Shown here one piece after another: positions 26,160-36,622 of a DNA stretch of 64,000 nt; position 1 is the first letter of the stretch, and each line of letters starts with the position of its first letter. The notes beneath the pieces were generated by a model that did not search any database, had not been told where the DNA came from, and saw only the letters and a program-made list of their open reading frames with translations. The stretch spans positions 1 to 64,000 of the forward strand of contig CAZBZU010000016.1 in NCBI GenBank assembly GCA_964496495.1, given 5' to 3'. Made by a program: the position numbers and the translations under genes. Origin of the DNA: JASBRS01 sp964496495 (GTDB taxonomy: Bacteria; Deinococcota; Deinococci; Deinococcales; Trueperaceae).

Positions 26160-26178
26160 GTCCGGACATTCGTCCTTG
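26160..26178. promoter_or_regulatory. Semi-palindrome upstream of ferredoxin
   Basis: GTCCGGACATTCGTCCTTG, with GGAC-attc-GTCC at its core, about 150 bp upstream of the ferredoxin start. It shares GGACATTC with the sites at 9334-9352 and 27000-27018 and is the closest of the set to the DosR consensus half-sites. Candidate operator. Confidence 0.42.
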
Positions 26179-26328
26179 TTGGACGCACGGGCACCCTGTT
26201 ACAACTCCGATGTGAGGGTCCGACATGGCCTCGAGCGGCCCCTCCTACCTGATACGCTGAGGCCAGGCGCATCGTGGGTGGCGCCGCCAGAGCGGGGCGC
26301 GCACGTTGCGACCCGGAGAGGAAGCTCG

Positions 26329-26565
26329 ATGGCATACGTGATCGCTGAACCCTGTGTAGGCGTCAAGGACGCGTCCTGCGTGGACGTGTGCCCTGTGGAG
26401 TGCATCTACGAGGCCGAAGACATGTTCTACATCCACCCCGAGGAGTGCATCGACTGCGGCGCGTGCGTTCCCGCCTGCCCGGTGGACGCCATCTTCCCCG
26501 AGATCGACGTGCCCGAGGAGTGGGCCTCCTACATCGAGAAGAACACGTCGCTGTCAGGCCTCTAA
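26329..26565 (+). CDS. fdxA: Seven-iron ferredoxin (3Fe-4S / 4Fe-4S), Thermus type
   Basis: 78-residue cytoplasmic electron carrier. The first cluster motif is C-x7-C-x3-C-P (CVGVKDASCVDVCP), typical of a [3Fe-4S] site completed by a distal Cys. The second is CIDCGACVPACP. The sequence is very close, as I recall it, to the ferredoxin of Thermus thermophilus, including YIHPEECIDCGACVPACPV and the ending SYIEKN. RBS GGAGAGGAAG precedes ATG 26329. It lies alone, with a hairpin after it. A candidate DosR-like site lies upstream, and a ferredoxin of this kind is a DosR target in mycobacteria, so co-regulation with the USPs is plausible. Confidence 0.96.
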   Translation: MAYVIAEPCVGVKDASCVDVCPVECIYEAEDMFYIHPEECIDCGACVPACPVDAIFPEIDVPEEWASYIEKNTSLSGL

Positions 26566-26597
26566 GCGCAGGCGGCGCCCGGGCATCCGCACCTGAC

Positions 26598-26615
26598 AGG
26601 CGCCGCGCGGCGCCT
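26598..26615. terminator. Hairpin after ferredoxin
   Basis: AGGCGCC-GCGC-GGCGCCT, a 7-bp stem with a 4-base loop, 33 bp after the ferredoxin stop. No T-run follows. Likely terminator of a single-gene transcript. Confidence 0.5.
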
Positions 26616-26646
26616 CGACGGATGACGTTGGCGTCCTCGTAGGAAG

Positions 26647-26688
26647 GGGCTCGTAGCAGAGGGCTCGCAGCAGAGGGCTCGCAGCAGA
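26647..26688. repeat. 14-bp tandem repeat, three copies
   Basis: GGGCTCGCAGCAGA repeated three times in a row; the first copy has one mismatch (T for C). A partial fourth copy begins at 26689. Confidence 0.85.
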
Positions 26689-26806
26689 GGGCGGCTGGGC
26701 CCGACGTCCGCGGCGTGCCGAGCGCTGCGGCCGGCGGCGGACGCAGCACCGGTGCGCTTCCGGCCGGCCGCCGGTCGTGGTACCCACCGCACGGATCACT
26801 ACCCCG

Positions 26807-26866
26807 CAGATCACCAGCGCACAGATCACCAGCGCACAGATCACCAGCGCGCAGATCACGAGCGTC
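26807..26866. repeat. 15-bp tandem repeat, four copies
   Basis: CAGATCACCAGCGCA repeated four times, with the last two copies diverging by one to three bases. Because 15 is a multiple of three, every frame gives a pentapeptide repeat, but no frame has a start signal. Confidence 0.85.
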
Positions 26867-26986
26867 CAGAACGCATCGGCGAGGCGGGGTCGGACGGGAC
26901 CCTCCCTGGCCAGGCGCTCGTTGGCGCGCCCTGGGCGGGGTGTCGGGGCGCACCCGGCCAGCCGCTGCCCACCTGGCGAGCCGTGA

Positions 26987-27018
26987 AAGGTGCGTCTCAG
27001 ACAGGACATTCGCACCTT
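26987..27018. promoter_or_regulatory. Inverted repeat with DosR-like motif upstream of USP
   Basis: AAGGTGCG (26987-26994) and CGCACCTT (27011-27018) form a perfect 8-bp inverted repeat with a 16-base spacer. The right part carries GACAGGACATTCGCACCTT, almost the same as 9334-9349. It lies about 90 bp before the USP start. Candidate operator or promoter element. Confidence 0.48.
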
Positions 27019-27106
27019 CCGCCAGGCCGGCCCGGTCCCCATACTGAGCGCGACGCGTAGGGACGGTCGACCGCCACGGTCGACCCCACAAGGGCGAGGA
27101 GGGCCC

Positions 27107-27571
27107 ATGGAGCTCGGGCGCATCCTGGTGCCGGTCGACGGGAGCTCGTGCAGCCGGCGCGCGGTGCGCGAGTCGATCGCGCTGGCGGAGGCGTGCGGCA
27201 GCCGCTTGACCTTCTTGTCGGTGATCGACGATCCGCTGCGGGGCCTCCATGGCATCTCCGAGAGCATGGGCACCTACGAGGACGTCCTCTCGGCCCTGAA
27301 GCGCGCCGGCCGCGAGGCGCTCGAGGCGGCGGCGGCCGCGGCAGCCGCAGCGGGCGTCCCCGCCGCCTGCCGGCTGGTGAGCGGCCGGGCGCCCGTCGAC
27401 GCCATCCTCGAGACCGAACGAGACCACGACCTCACCGTCCTTGGCACTCACGGCAGGCACGGCGTGAGCCGCGCGTTCCTGGGATCGGTCACCGAGGGTG
27501 TCCTGCGCCAGTCGCGCCTGCCGCACCTGGTGGTGCGCTGCGGGGCCGGCGAGTGCGGTGACTCCTCATGA
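27107..27571 (+). CDS. Universal stress protein (UspA family)
   Basis: 154-residue single-domain USP. It begins ELGRILVPVDGSSCSRR and has the ATP-binding pattern LGTHGRHGVSRAFLGSVTE. ATG 27107 follows GAGGAGG at five bases; the frame extends upstream without support. It is followed after 24 bp by the eRF1-like gene and then the V/A-ATPase genes on the same strand, so it may head that long transcription unit. A repeat-flanked possible operator lies upstream. Confidence 0.93.
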   Translation: MELGRILVPVDGSSCSRRAVRESIALAEACGSRLTFLSVIDDPLRGLHGISESMGTYEDVLSALKRAGREALEAAAAAAAAAGVPAACRLVSGRAPVDAILETERDHDLTVLGTHGRHGVSRAFLGSVTEGVLRQSRLPHLVVRCGAGECGDSS

Positions 27572-27595
27572 CGCCTCACGAGGAGGGAGAGCTTG

Positions 27596-28756
27596 ATGAT
27601 CGGTGCGCAACAGGTCCGCGAGCTCGGCGCGCGGGTGGCGACCCATCCGCCGCCGGTCCTGTCCCTCTACCTCGACGTCAACCCCGCCAGACCGGAGAAC
27701 GCCCGTAAGGCGTACGCTCTCCGGGCGCGCGTGGAGATGGAGCGCCTCGGCCTGCCGAAACGCGCCAGCAGGCGCCTGACGGAGAGGCTTCGCCAGGCGC
27801 AGGGCATGCCCGACGCCCGCACGCTGGTGGTGTTCGCGGACGCCGACGCGGGTACCCTCTTCGAGAGCTACGCCCTGCGCCCCGACCTGCCGTTGGTGGC
27901 GGCCGGGGGCGGCGTGGTGGCACGCTGGGGTCCGCCGTACGTCGCGCCCCTGCTGCTCGCGGTCCAGGAGGGTCGACACTACCTGGCACTGCTCCTCACC
28001 AGCGGCCGCGTCCGGTTGTTCGAGCTCTACCTCGAGGAGACGGTTGAGCTCGACGCCTTCGTGTTGCCGCTCGACCTGAGCGGCTGGCGACCGCTGCGCG
28101 AGCACGCCACCGGCATGCCCGGGGTACCGGCGCGTGGCGGCTCCGGCAAGGATCTCTTCGAGAAGCGCGTGGCCGACTGGCGGCGCCGCTTCCACCTCGA
28201 CGTGGCCCGGCGCCTGGACGGCGTGCTGACAGCGCTCGGAGGTGACGCCCAGGTGATCCTGATGGGCCAGCAGGCGGAGCTGGGGGCCTTCGAGCCGCTG
28301 CTGCCGCCGGCACTGCAGGCGCTGGTGGTGGCGCGCCTGCCGCCTCCGGCCAACCCGGACGCGCCGGCGAGCGCGCTCGACCCCCTGTTCAACGCGGCGG
28401 TGGCACGCATCGAGGAGCGCGCCGGCGAGGACCTGCTCGACCGCATCCAGGAGGGCGGGATCTGGGGCTTCGGTCCCACCCTCGAGGCCGTCGAGGAAGG
28501 GCGGGTTCATGTCCTCGCCGTTCCCTGGCGGATGGCCGCCACCGTGTACCTGTGTCACGACAGCCTCCGCGTCTCCACGACGGCGGACGGCGCCGCCCGC
28601 CTGTGCCCGGACGATCGCGTCGAGCCCGTCCCACTCGCGGACGTGCTGCCGACGCTGAGCTCACGCCACGCCCTCAGGCTGGCGGTCATGCACGGGGCCA
28701 ACGAGCAGCGGCTGCTACAGGACTTCGACGGGCTGGCCGGCCTCACCCGCTGGTAG
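27596..28756 (+). CDS. eRF1-like protein of the baeRF group
   Basis: 386 residues. The N-terminal PPPVLSLYLDVNPARPENARK, the middle part (LLLAVQEGRHYLALLLTSGRV) and the C-terminal domain (VEPVPLADVLPTL, VMHGANEQRLL) fit the bacterial relatives of archaeo-eukaryotic release factor eRF1 (baeRF). These have a peptidyl-tRNA-hydrolase-like middle domain and an L7Ae-like C-terminal domain. No GGQ is seen, as is common in the group. They are thought to act on stalled ribosomes or as stress factors; the function of this one is unknown. ATG 27596 has GAGGAGGGAG upstream; the TTG one codon earlier is not needed. Three bases separate it from the ATPase operon. Confidence 0.72.
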   Translation: MIGAQQVRELGARVATHPPPVLSLYLDVNPARPENARKAYALRARVEMERLGLPKRASRRLTERLRQAQGMPDARTLVVFADADAGTLFESYALRPDLPLVAAGGGVVARWGPPYVAPLLLAVQEGRHYLALLLTSGRVRLFELYLEETVELDAFVLPLDLSGWRPLREHATGMPGVPARGGSGKDLFEKRVADWRRRFHLDVARRLDGVLTALGGDAQVILMGQQAELGAFEPLLPPALQALVVARLPPPANPDAPASALDPLFNAAVARIEERAGEDLLDRIQEGGIWGFGPTLEAVEEGRVHVLAVPWRMAATVYLCHDSLRVSTTADGAARLCPDDRVEPVPLADVLPTLSSRHALRLAVMHGANEQRLLQDFDGLAGLTRW

Positions 28757-28759
28757 ACC

Positions 28760-29110
28760 ATGCCGGACTCCGGGCGCGCCCAGCAGGTGGTCGAACGGCT
28801 CCTCCGAGCCGAGAGCGCCGCCGACGCGCGTCTGGCGGCGGCGGACGCGCACGCCCGCGAGCTGCTCGAGCGTGCCGCCGAGGATGCCGCCCGGCGGCGC
28901 CTGCAAGCCGACGAGCAGGCGGCCAAGGAGCACGACCGCGCCCTGGAGCGAGCGTCGGCCGAGGCCGAGGCGCAGGCCGAGCAGCGCCTCGCGGCGGCCG
29001 AGGCCCATTGGGACGCGCTCCGCAGCGCGTCGCGGGCCGCGATCGCCGATGCCGCGGAGGCGGTGGTCGCGTGGGTGACGGGGCGGGCAGGCCACGAGGA
29101 GGCGCCGTGA
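28760..29110 (+). CDS. atpG: V/A-type ATPase peripheral-stalk subunit G/H
   Basis: 116 residues, almost entirely alpha-helical coiled coil rich in Ala, Glu and Arg (for example RAAEDAARRRLQADEQAAKE), as in the EG peripheral stalk of Thermus V/A-ATPase. First of nine ATPase genes; its stop overlaps the next start as GTGA. It has no clear RBS of its own and probably depends on translation of the gene before it. Identity rests mostly on length, composition and position. Confidence 0.8.
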   Translation: MPDSGRAQQVVERLLRAESAADARLAAADAHARELLERAAEDAARRRLQADEQAAKEHDRALERASAEAEAQAEQRLAAAEAHWDALRSASRAAIADAAEAVVAWVTGRAGHEEAP

Positions 29111-30138
29111 TCGGCGCCCTGCGGCACGCCGCGGCCCACGCTCAGGCGCGTGCGCGGCGCGCCGGGCTCATCACGGCTGCCGAGTGGCGCTCACTCCTCG
29201 GCGAGCCGGATGTCGCCGGCGTCGCCAGCCGCCTGGACGCGAGCGTGTACGGCCCCGACCTGAGCCGCGACCCGCCCGCCCTGGAACGGCGCCTCGACGC
29301 TCGCCTGGCCGAGGAGACCCAGCGCGTGGCAGCCTTTGAATGGGGTCTCACCCGCGCGGTGCTCGGGGCCTACGGGCGGCGTTTCGAGCTCGCCAACCTC
29401 AAGACCGTGCTGCGCGCCCGCTTCCAACGGCTCGAGCCGGAGCGGCGCGACGCGGCGCTGGTACCGCTCCCACGAAGCCGTCTGCCCTGGACGCGGCTGG
29501 CGGAGGCACCCAGCATGCAGGCCTTCGCCGCGCTTCTGGACGCCACCCCCTACGCCCGGCCGCTGCTGAGCGTGCTCGAACAGCACGAGGACGCCTCCGC
29601 CTTCAGCTTCGAGGTGGCGCTCGACCTCGCCTACTTCCAGACGCTGGTGCGCCGCATCGGCCGCCTCGCCGGCCGCGACGCCCGACGCGCACGGACCCTG
29701 TTGGGCAGCTGGATCGCCGTGGAGAACCTGTCGTGGGCCTTCCGCTACCGGAGCCTGTCGCGGCTCACCCCCGAGGAGACCATCAACTACACCCTGCACA
29801 GCGCCTTCGGCGCCGGCCTGGAGGCGGTGCGGCGGGTGGTGCTGGGCGCCACCGTAGCCGACGAGGCCGCGAGGCTGGGCTACGCGATCGACCGGGACGC
29901 GCCCGAGGACGAGGCGCTGGCCAGCCTGGAGCGCGCCGCGGTCGAGGCGCGCGCCGATGCGGCGGAGCGACTGTTCGCGGCGGCGCCCTTCGACCTGGGG
30001 GCGCCCCTCGCGGTGCTCGCGCTGCGTGAGGTGGAGGTCCGCGACCTGGTGACGCTCGTCGAGGGGCGAGCGGCTCACCTGGACGACGGCGCCATCGCGG
30101 CCCGCCTGCTGAGCCCCGCCGCGCGCGCAGAGGCCTGA
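29107..30138 (+). CDS. atpC: V/A-type ATPase subunit C (central-stalk socket)
   Basis: 343 residues, all-helical, of the V-ATPase C/d (AC39) family that joins the central stalk to the membrane rotor. Family features include YGRRFELANLKTVLRARFQ, ALDLAYFQTLVRRI, and ENLSWAFRYRSL. The start is GTG 29107, overlapping the subunit G stop. It lies before subunit I, unlike the Thermus order G-I-L-E-C-F-A-B-D as I recall it. Confidence 0.9.
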   Translation: MIGALRHAAAHAQARARRAGLITAAEWRSLLGEPDVAGVASRLDASVYGPDLSRDPPALERRLDARLAEETQRVAAFEWGLTRAVLGAYGRRFELANLKTVLRARFQRLEPERRDAALVPLPRSRLPWTRLAEAPSMQAFAALLDATPYARPLLSVLEQHEDASAFSFEVALDLAYFQTLVRRIGRLAGRDARRARTLLGSWIAVENLSWAFRYRSLSRLTPEETINYTLHSAFGAGLEAVRRVVLGATVADEAARLGYAIDRDAPEDEALASLERAAVEARADAAERLFAAAPFDLGAPLAVLALREVEVRDLVTLVEGRAAHLDDGAIAARLLSPAARAEA

Positions 30139-30140
30139 GG

Positions 30141-32045
30141 ATGCTGCTCCCCGAGCGCCTGCGCGAGGTCAACCTGTTCGTACTGGAGCAGGATATCGAG
30201 TCGGTGTCGGATGTCATCCTGCGCTCCGAGGCACTGCACCCCGAGGACGTGGAGAGCGACGCGCTGGCGCCGAAGCGCGGCTGGTCCGAGCTGGCCACCC
30301 GTGCGGAGCGGCTGGCGCGCCGGGCGCGCGCCACCCTCGACGTGCTCCGCCTCGAGCCGCAGGCGACCGCGCCGCCGGAACCCGTGCGTCCCAGCAGCGA
30401 GCTCGACGCCCTGGAAGCGGAGCTGGCGGCGGCCGAGACGCGTGCCCAAGACTGGCGGGTCCGCGCCGAGCGCTGCCGGCGCGAGCTGGAGACGATGACG
30501 CTCACGCGCTCGCAGCTCGAGCTGCTGCAGCCGCTCGGGGTGAGAATCGAAGCCCTCGGCTCGTTGCGCCACCACCACCTGGTGCTCGGCACGCTGCCGA
30601 GCGAGAACCTGACCCGCCTGGCAGCCGCGCTGTTCATGATCGCCTTCGTGCTGGCGCCGGTCCGAGTCAGCGGCGGGCGCGCCCTGGTAGTGGCCGCCTC
30701 GGCTCGCGACGACGCCGCCGTCCTTGACCGTGCGCTCCGCTCCGCCTTCTTCGAGACCGCCCCGTTGCCGGCCGACGCGCAAGGCGAGCCCAAGGAGGCA
30801 CTGGCACGCGTGGATCGCCGCATCGCCGAGGCGCGCCGCCGGGTGGAGGCGCTGGAGGGCGAGCGCGGCGAGCTTGCCGCCAGCCTGGCCGGGCGCCTGG
30901 TGCCGCTGGAGGCCCGGCTGCGCGCCGCCGCCGCCCTCGCCGGCGTCGTCCGCCGGCTGCCGAGCCGCGGCGAGGTGTTCATGGTGGCGGGCTGGGTTCC
31001 GCAACGCCGCTTCGACGGCCTCGCGACCGACGTGCGCCGGGCGGCCAGCGCGCCGGTGGTGGTGCAGTGGGAGCCGCCAGCCCGGGGGCGCCAGGGAGTG
31101 CCGACGCTGCTCCACGCCCCGGCGTGGTTGCGGCCGTTCCAGACCCTGGTCACCACCTACGGGCTGTCGGGCTACGGCGAGGTCGACCCGACTGTGCCCG
31201 CGGCCATCACCTTCCTGCTGATGTACGGGATGATGTTCGGCGACGTCGGCCACGGGCTGCTGCTCGCGGCCGCGGCGCTGCTGTTCGGCCTCCGCGGCGG
31301 CGGCGCCCTGGCGCGCGTGCTGGTCGCGGCGGGGCTATCGGGCGCCGTCTTCGGCGTCCTCTACGGGACCGTGCTCGGCGCGCCGTTGCTGCCGGCGCTG
31401 TGGCTCCGGCCGATGGAGCGGGTACAGGACCTGCTGCTCTTCGCCGTCGCCGGCGGGGTGGTGGTGCTCAACCTGGGCTTCGCCTTGAACCTCCTGACGC
31501 GCGCGCGCGCTCGCGATTGGGCCGGCCTGCTGATGGCCAAGAGCGGGCTGCTGGAGCTGCTCTTCTACTGGATCTTGCTGGGCGGCGGCCTACTGGCGGT
31601 GCTGGGCCGCCTGCCGGTCGGCTGGCTGCTGGCCGCCCTGGCGTTGCCCGCCGCTGCGCTGTGGCTGCGCGAGCCGCTCCTCGAGCGGCTACAGGGTCGT
31701 GCCCCAACGCCCTTGGGCGACGCCCTCGTGACCGGCTTCTTCGAGCTCTTCGAGACCGCCCTGGGCTTCGCCAGCAACAGCCTGTCGTTCGTCCGTCTGG
31801 GAGCGTTCGCGGTGGCCCACGAGGGGCTCGCCGGCATGGTGCTGCGCTACTCCGAGGGGCCTGCCGGGCCGCTGGTGCTGGTGGTGGGAAGCATCGTGAT
31901 CGTGGGCTTCGAGGGGCTCGTGGTCGGCATCCAGGCGTTGCGACTCGAGTACTTCGAGTTCTTCGGCCGCTTCTTCCGGGGCGACGGGGTTCCGTTCGTT
32001 CCGCTGTCGTTCCAGGGAGGTCGTCATGTCCGCACGCAGGTCTAG
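30141..32045 (+). CDS. atpI: V/A-type ATPase membrane subunit I (a subunit)
   Basis: 634 residues. The soluble N-terminal half (to about 330) is two-stranded coiled coil and alpha/beta lobes that hold the peripheral stalks. The C-terminal half has seven to eight membrane helices that carry the ion half-channels. The interdomain motif GYGEVDPT and MYGMMFGDVGHGL are typical. The essential Arg of the proton path is probably in FVRLGAFAVAHEGLAGM. It starts three bases after the subunit C stop; the end overlaps the K gene by 20 bp. Confidence 0.95.
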   Translation: MLLPERLREVNLFVLEQDIESVSDVILRSEALHPEDVESDALAPKRGWSELATRAERLARRARATLDVLRLEPQATAPPEPVRPSSELDALEAELAAAETRAQDWRVRAERCRRELETMTLTRSQLELLQPLGVRIEALGSLRHHHLVLGTLPSENLTRLAAALFMIAFVLAPVRVSGGRALVVAASARDDAAVLDRALRSAFFETAPLPADAQGEPKEALARVDRRIAEARRRVEALEGERGELAASLAGRLVPLEARLRAAAALAGVVRRLPSRGEVFMVAGWVPQRRFDGLATDVRRAASAPVVVQWEPPARGRQGVPTLLHAPAWLRPFQTLVTTYGLSGYGEVDPTVPAAITFLLMYGMMFGDVGHGLLLAAAALLFGLRGGGALARVLVAAGLSGAVFGVLYGTVLGAPLLPALWLRPMERVQDLLLFAVAGGVVVLNLGFALNLLTRARARDWAGLLMAKSGLLELLFYWILLGGGLLAVLGRLPVGWLLAALALPAAALWLREPLLERLQGRAPTPLGDALVTGFFELFETALGFASNSLSFVRLGAFAVAHEGLAGMVLRYSEGPAGPLVLVVGSIVIVGFEGLVVGIQALRLEYFEFFGRFFRGDGVPFVPLSFQGGRHVRTQV

Positions 32046-32412
32046 CACCCTCCAGCGCACCCTCCCCGCGCTCCCGCGAGCTCTCCTGGCGGCGCTGCTG
32101 CTGAGCGCTCCCGCGCTGGCCCTCGCGCAGGCCGCCGAAAGCGGTACCGCGGGCGCGCCGGCGACCGCCACCGGCGTCGGCCAGGCGGTCGCCGGCGTGG
32201 TCGAGGGCAACCCCTTCCTGGCGGCCGCCATCGCCACGGGGCTGGCCGCCATCGGCGCGGGCATCGCCGTGGGCATCGCCGGGGCTGCCGCCATCGGCGC
32301 CATCGCGGAGCGTCCCGAGCTCCTCGGCCGCAGCCTCATCTTCGTGGGCCTGGCCGAGGGCATCGTGATCTACGGATTGATCGTGTCGTTCATCATCCTC
32401 GGGGCGAGGTGA
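32026..32412 (+). CDS. atpK: V/A-type ATPase proteolipid subunit K (c ring)
   Basis: 128-residue c-ring protein with two ring helices. After a basic N-terminus and a signal-like helix (ALLLSAPALALAQA) come the two helices: AAIATGLAAIGAGIAVGIAG, and one carrying the ion-binding Glu (FVGLAEGIVIYGLIV). Thermus-type V/A proteolipids likewise have a cleaved leader. ATG 32026 lies within the subunit I gene and has GGGAGGT upstream. In Thermus the same subunit is called L. Confidence 0.94.
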   Translation: MSARRSSTLQRTLPALPRALLAALLLSAPALALAQAAESGTAGAPATATGVGQAVAGVVEGNPFLAAAIATGLAAIGAGIAVGIAGAAAIGAIAERPELLGRSLIFVGLAEGIVIYGLIVSFIILGAR

Positions 32413-32417
32413 GGGCC

Positions 32418-32738
32418 ATGACGGCGGGCGACGCTCTGGTCGCCATCGGCGGCGCCGACCTGGTCATGGGCCTGGCGCTGCTGGGCATCGAGACGCTCCG
32501 CGCGGACTCCGACGAGGAGGCGCGCGCCGCCCTCGAGCAAGCCTTGCAGGACCCGGCTACCAGGCTGGTGTTCATCGACGAATCGCGTGCCGAGGGGCTG
32601 CGGGAGATGCTGGAGGCGGGCCTTCAGGACGCCGGCCGGGCTCTGGTCGTGGAGGTCCCGGCAGCCACCGGGCACGCCGACGAGCGGACGCTGGACGAGC
32701 GGATCGAGCGGGCGCTCGGCCTCAAGCTGAGGACGTGA
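32418..32738 (+). CDS. atpF: V/A-type ATPase subunit F
   Basis: Central-stalk subunit of 106 residues with an alpha/beta fold (AIGGADLVMGLALLGIETL, RLVFIDESRAEGL) and a C-terminal helix. ATG 32418 follows GAGGTGAGG; GTG 32409, which overlaps the subunit K stop, is an alternative giving three more residues. The 3' end overlaps subunit E by 4 bp. Confidence 0.88.
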   Translation: MTAGDALVAIGGADLVMGLALLGIETLRADSDEEARAALEQALQDPATRLVFIDESRAEGLREMLEAGLQDAGRALVVEVPAATGHADERTLDERIERALGLKLRT

Positions 32739-33396
32739 CTGGCGTGCTCGAGCCCCAAGGCGACCTCGAGGCCCTGCTGGCCGAAGCCCACCGGCGCGTG
32801 GAGCAGCGCGCGCTGGAGCGCGAGGCCGCCGCCGCGCGCCGCGCCCGCGAGATCCTGCAAGGAGCTGACGAGGACGCCGCCGCCACCACGGAGGAGCGCC
32901 TCGAGCGAACGCGCTTCGCTGCGGCCGAGCTGAGGAAGCGCGTCCTCGCTCGTGGGGCGATGGCGGCCCAGCGGGTCATGTTGGAGCGCCGGGAGGCGCT
33001 TCTGGACGAGGTGTGGCGGGTCGCGCGCGAGCGCCTGGCGGCGCTCCCGCGCGACGCAGGCGCCTACCTGGCGAGCCTGCGAGCGCTGGCGCAGCTGGCG
33101 AGCCGGGCACTGGCCGCGTCCGACGTGGAGCTTGCCACCGAAGAGCACGGCCGCGCTCTGCTCACGCCCCGACGCCTGGCGGATTGGGGCGAACAGGACG
33201 GCGTTCGCTATCGCCTGGCAGCCGAGCCGCTGGCCGCCGTCGGGGGGCTCGAAGCGCGCGCCGGGCGCCTGCGCTTCGACGGCAGCTTCGAGACACGTTT
33301 GCAGCAGGGGTGCGTGGCGCTCCGCGAGGCGATCGCGGCCCGGCTCGGCGCTGGAGCGCCGAGCTCCGCGGCGTCCGGAGATGAGGGCGGGGCAGG

Positions 33397-33400
<4 letters not shown>
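32735..33400 (+). CDS. atpE: V/A-type ATPase peripheral-stalk subunit E
   Basis: 221 residues. The long N-terminal helix (to about 110) pairs with subunit G, and the globular C-terminal domain (about 115-205) contains GGLEARAGRLRFDGSFETRL, typical of the E family. GTG 32735 overlaps the F stop as GTGA. It holds the catalytic head to the membrane part. ATGA overlap with subunit A follows. Confidence 0.9.
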
Positions 33401-35202
<1,802 letters not shown>

Positions 35203-35206
35203 GGCC

Positions 35207-36622
35207 GTGTTGGACGTGATCGGCGTCGATCGGGTGGAGGGGCCGCTGCTCCTGGTCGAGGGCTTCGGGCGCGCGGCGTACGGCGAGGTGGTCGAGGTCC
35301 ACGGCGGAGGCCGGGTACGGCTCGGGGAGGTCCTCAGCTCGTCGCAAGACGCCGCCATCATCGAGCTGTGGGACGAGACGTCCGGCCTCGAGCCGGAGAG
35401 CCTGCGGGTCCGGCTGCGCGGCGAGACGCTCACGGCACCGGTCGCCGAGGAGATGCTCGGGAGGATCTTCGACGGGCTGGGGCGGCCGCGTGACGGCCTG
35501 CCTCCGCCGCTTGCCGAGCGGCGGCTGGACGCCCACGGCCGTCCCATCAACCCGGCAGCACGGACCTACCCGCAAGACCCCATCCACACCGGCGTGACGG
35601 CCATCGACCTGCTCAACACCCTGGTCCGCGGCCAGAAGCTGCCGCTCTTGTCGGGGGCGGGCCTGCCGCACAACGAGCTGGCCGCGCAGATCGCTCTGCA
35701 AGCGGACATCGCGCAGCAGGGAGACGCAGGCGAGACGGCCGTGGGCGGGCGCTTCGCGGTCGTCTTCGCCGCCCTGGGGATCCCCCACGCCACCGCCGCC
35801 TACTTCCGCGAGCGCTTCGAGGCCTCGGGGCTGCTGTCGCGCACGGCGCTGTTCCTCAACCTGGCCGACGACGCCCCCATGGAGCGCATCGTCACCCCGC
35901 GCATGGCGCTGACGCTGGCCGAGTTCCTCGCCTTCGAGCGTGGCTACCACGTGCTGGCGTTGCTGACCGACATGACGAACTACGCCGAGGCCCTGCGTGA
36001 GCTGTCCGCGCGGAAGAACGAGGTGCCGGGCCGCAAGGGCTACCCCGGCTACCTCTACACCGACCTGGCGTCGCTCTACGAGCGCTGCGGGCGCATCCGC
36101 GGCACGCCCGGTTCGCTCACGCAGCTCGCCATCGTCAGCATGCCCGGCGACGACATCACGCACCCGGTGGCCGACCTCACGGGCTACATCACCGAGGGGC
36201 AGCTGGTATTGAGCCGCGCCCTCAGCCGGGCGGGCGTCTACCCGCCGATCGACGTGCCGCTGTCGCTCTCGCGCCTGATGAAGGACGGCATCGGCGAGGG
36301 TCGGACGCGACCCGACCACGCCGAGCTGGCCGCGCAGCTCTACGCCGCCTACGCTCGGGTCCAGGAGGTGCGCAACCTGGCGACCGTCGTCGGCGATGCG
36401 GCGCTGGCGACGCTCGACCGAAGCTACCTGACGTTCGGCGAGACGTTCGAGCGTGACGTCGTGCAGCAAGGCGCAGACGAGGTGCGCTCCGTCGAGGCGA
36501 GCCTGGAGCTCGGCTGGCGGGCCCTGTCGACGCTTCCCGCCATGGAGCTCACGCGCGTCTCCCAGGCGACGCTGGCGGCACACTTCCGTGGGCGGCTGGA
36601 CGGGGCGCGCGATGGCGGCTGA
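35207..36622 (+). CDS. atpB: V/A-type ATPase regulatory subunit B
   Basis: 471 residues, homologous to subunit A but without a Walker A loop: the position reads LLSGAGLPHNELAAQIALQ, as in all B subunits. MTNYAEALRELSARKNEVPG and MPGDDITHPVADLTGYITEG are typical. It begins with GTG 35207, five bases after the A stop, and overlaps subunit D by 11 bp. Confidence 0.97.
   Translation: MLDVIGVDRVEGPLLLVEGFGRAAYGEVVEVHGGGRVRLGEVLSSSQDAAIIELWDETSGLEPESLRVRLRGETLTAPVAEEMLGRIFDGLGRPRDGLPPPLAERRLDAHGRPINPAARTYPQDPIHTGVTAIDLLNTLVRGQKLPLLSGAGLPHNELAAQIALQADIAQQGDAGETAVGGRFAVVFAALGIPHATAAYFRERFEASGLLSRTALFLNLADDAPMERIVTPRMALTLAEFLAFERGYHVLALLTDMTNYAEALRELSARKNEVPGRKGYPGYLYTDLASLYERCGRIRGTPGSLTQLAIVSMPGDDITHPVADLTGYITEGQLVLSRALSRAGVYPPIDVPLSLSRLMKDGIGEGRTRPDHAELAAQLYAAYARVQEVRNLATVVGDAALATLDRSYLTFGETFERDVVQQGADEVRSVEASLELGWRALSTLPAMELTRVSQATLAAHFRGRLDGARDGG

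Larger units (their letters stand above)
26566..27106. other. Gene-free interval of 541 bp with two short tandem repeats
   Basis: It contains a terminator-like hairpin, a 14-bp and a 15-bp tandem array, and a perfect inverted repeat with a DosR-like motif before the next USP. Long open frames exist on both strands, but they have no RBS, follow the repeats, and translate into simple pentapeptide repeats in several frames at once; I regard them as non-coding. Confidence 0.65.

Noticed and set aside
26554..27273. Minus-strand frame with LVICA repeats or pentapeptide-repeat-like GDLCA units
   Set aside because: The repeats come from a 15-bp DNA tandem array and appear in several frames; no RBS or conserved flanks, so not a pentapeptide-repeat protein.
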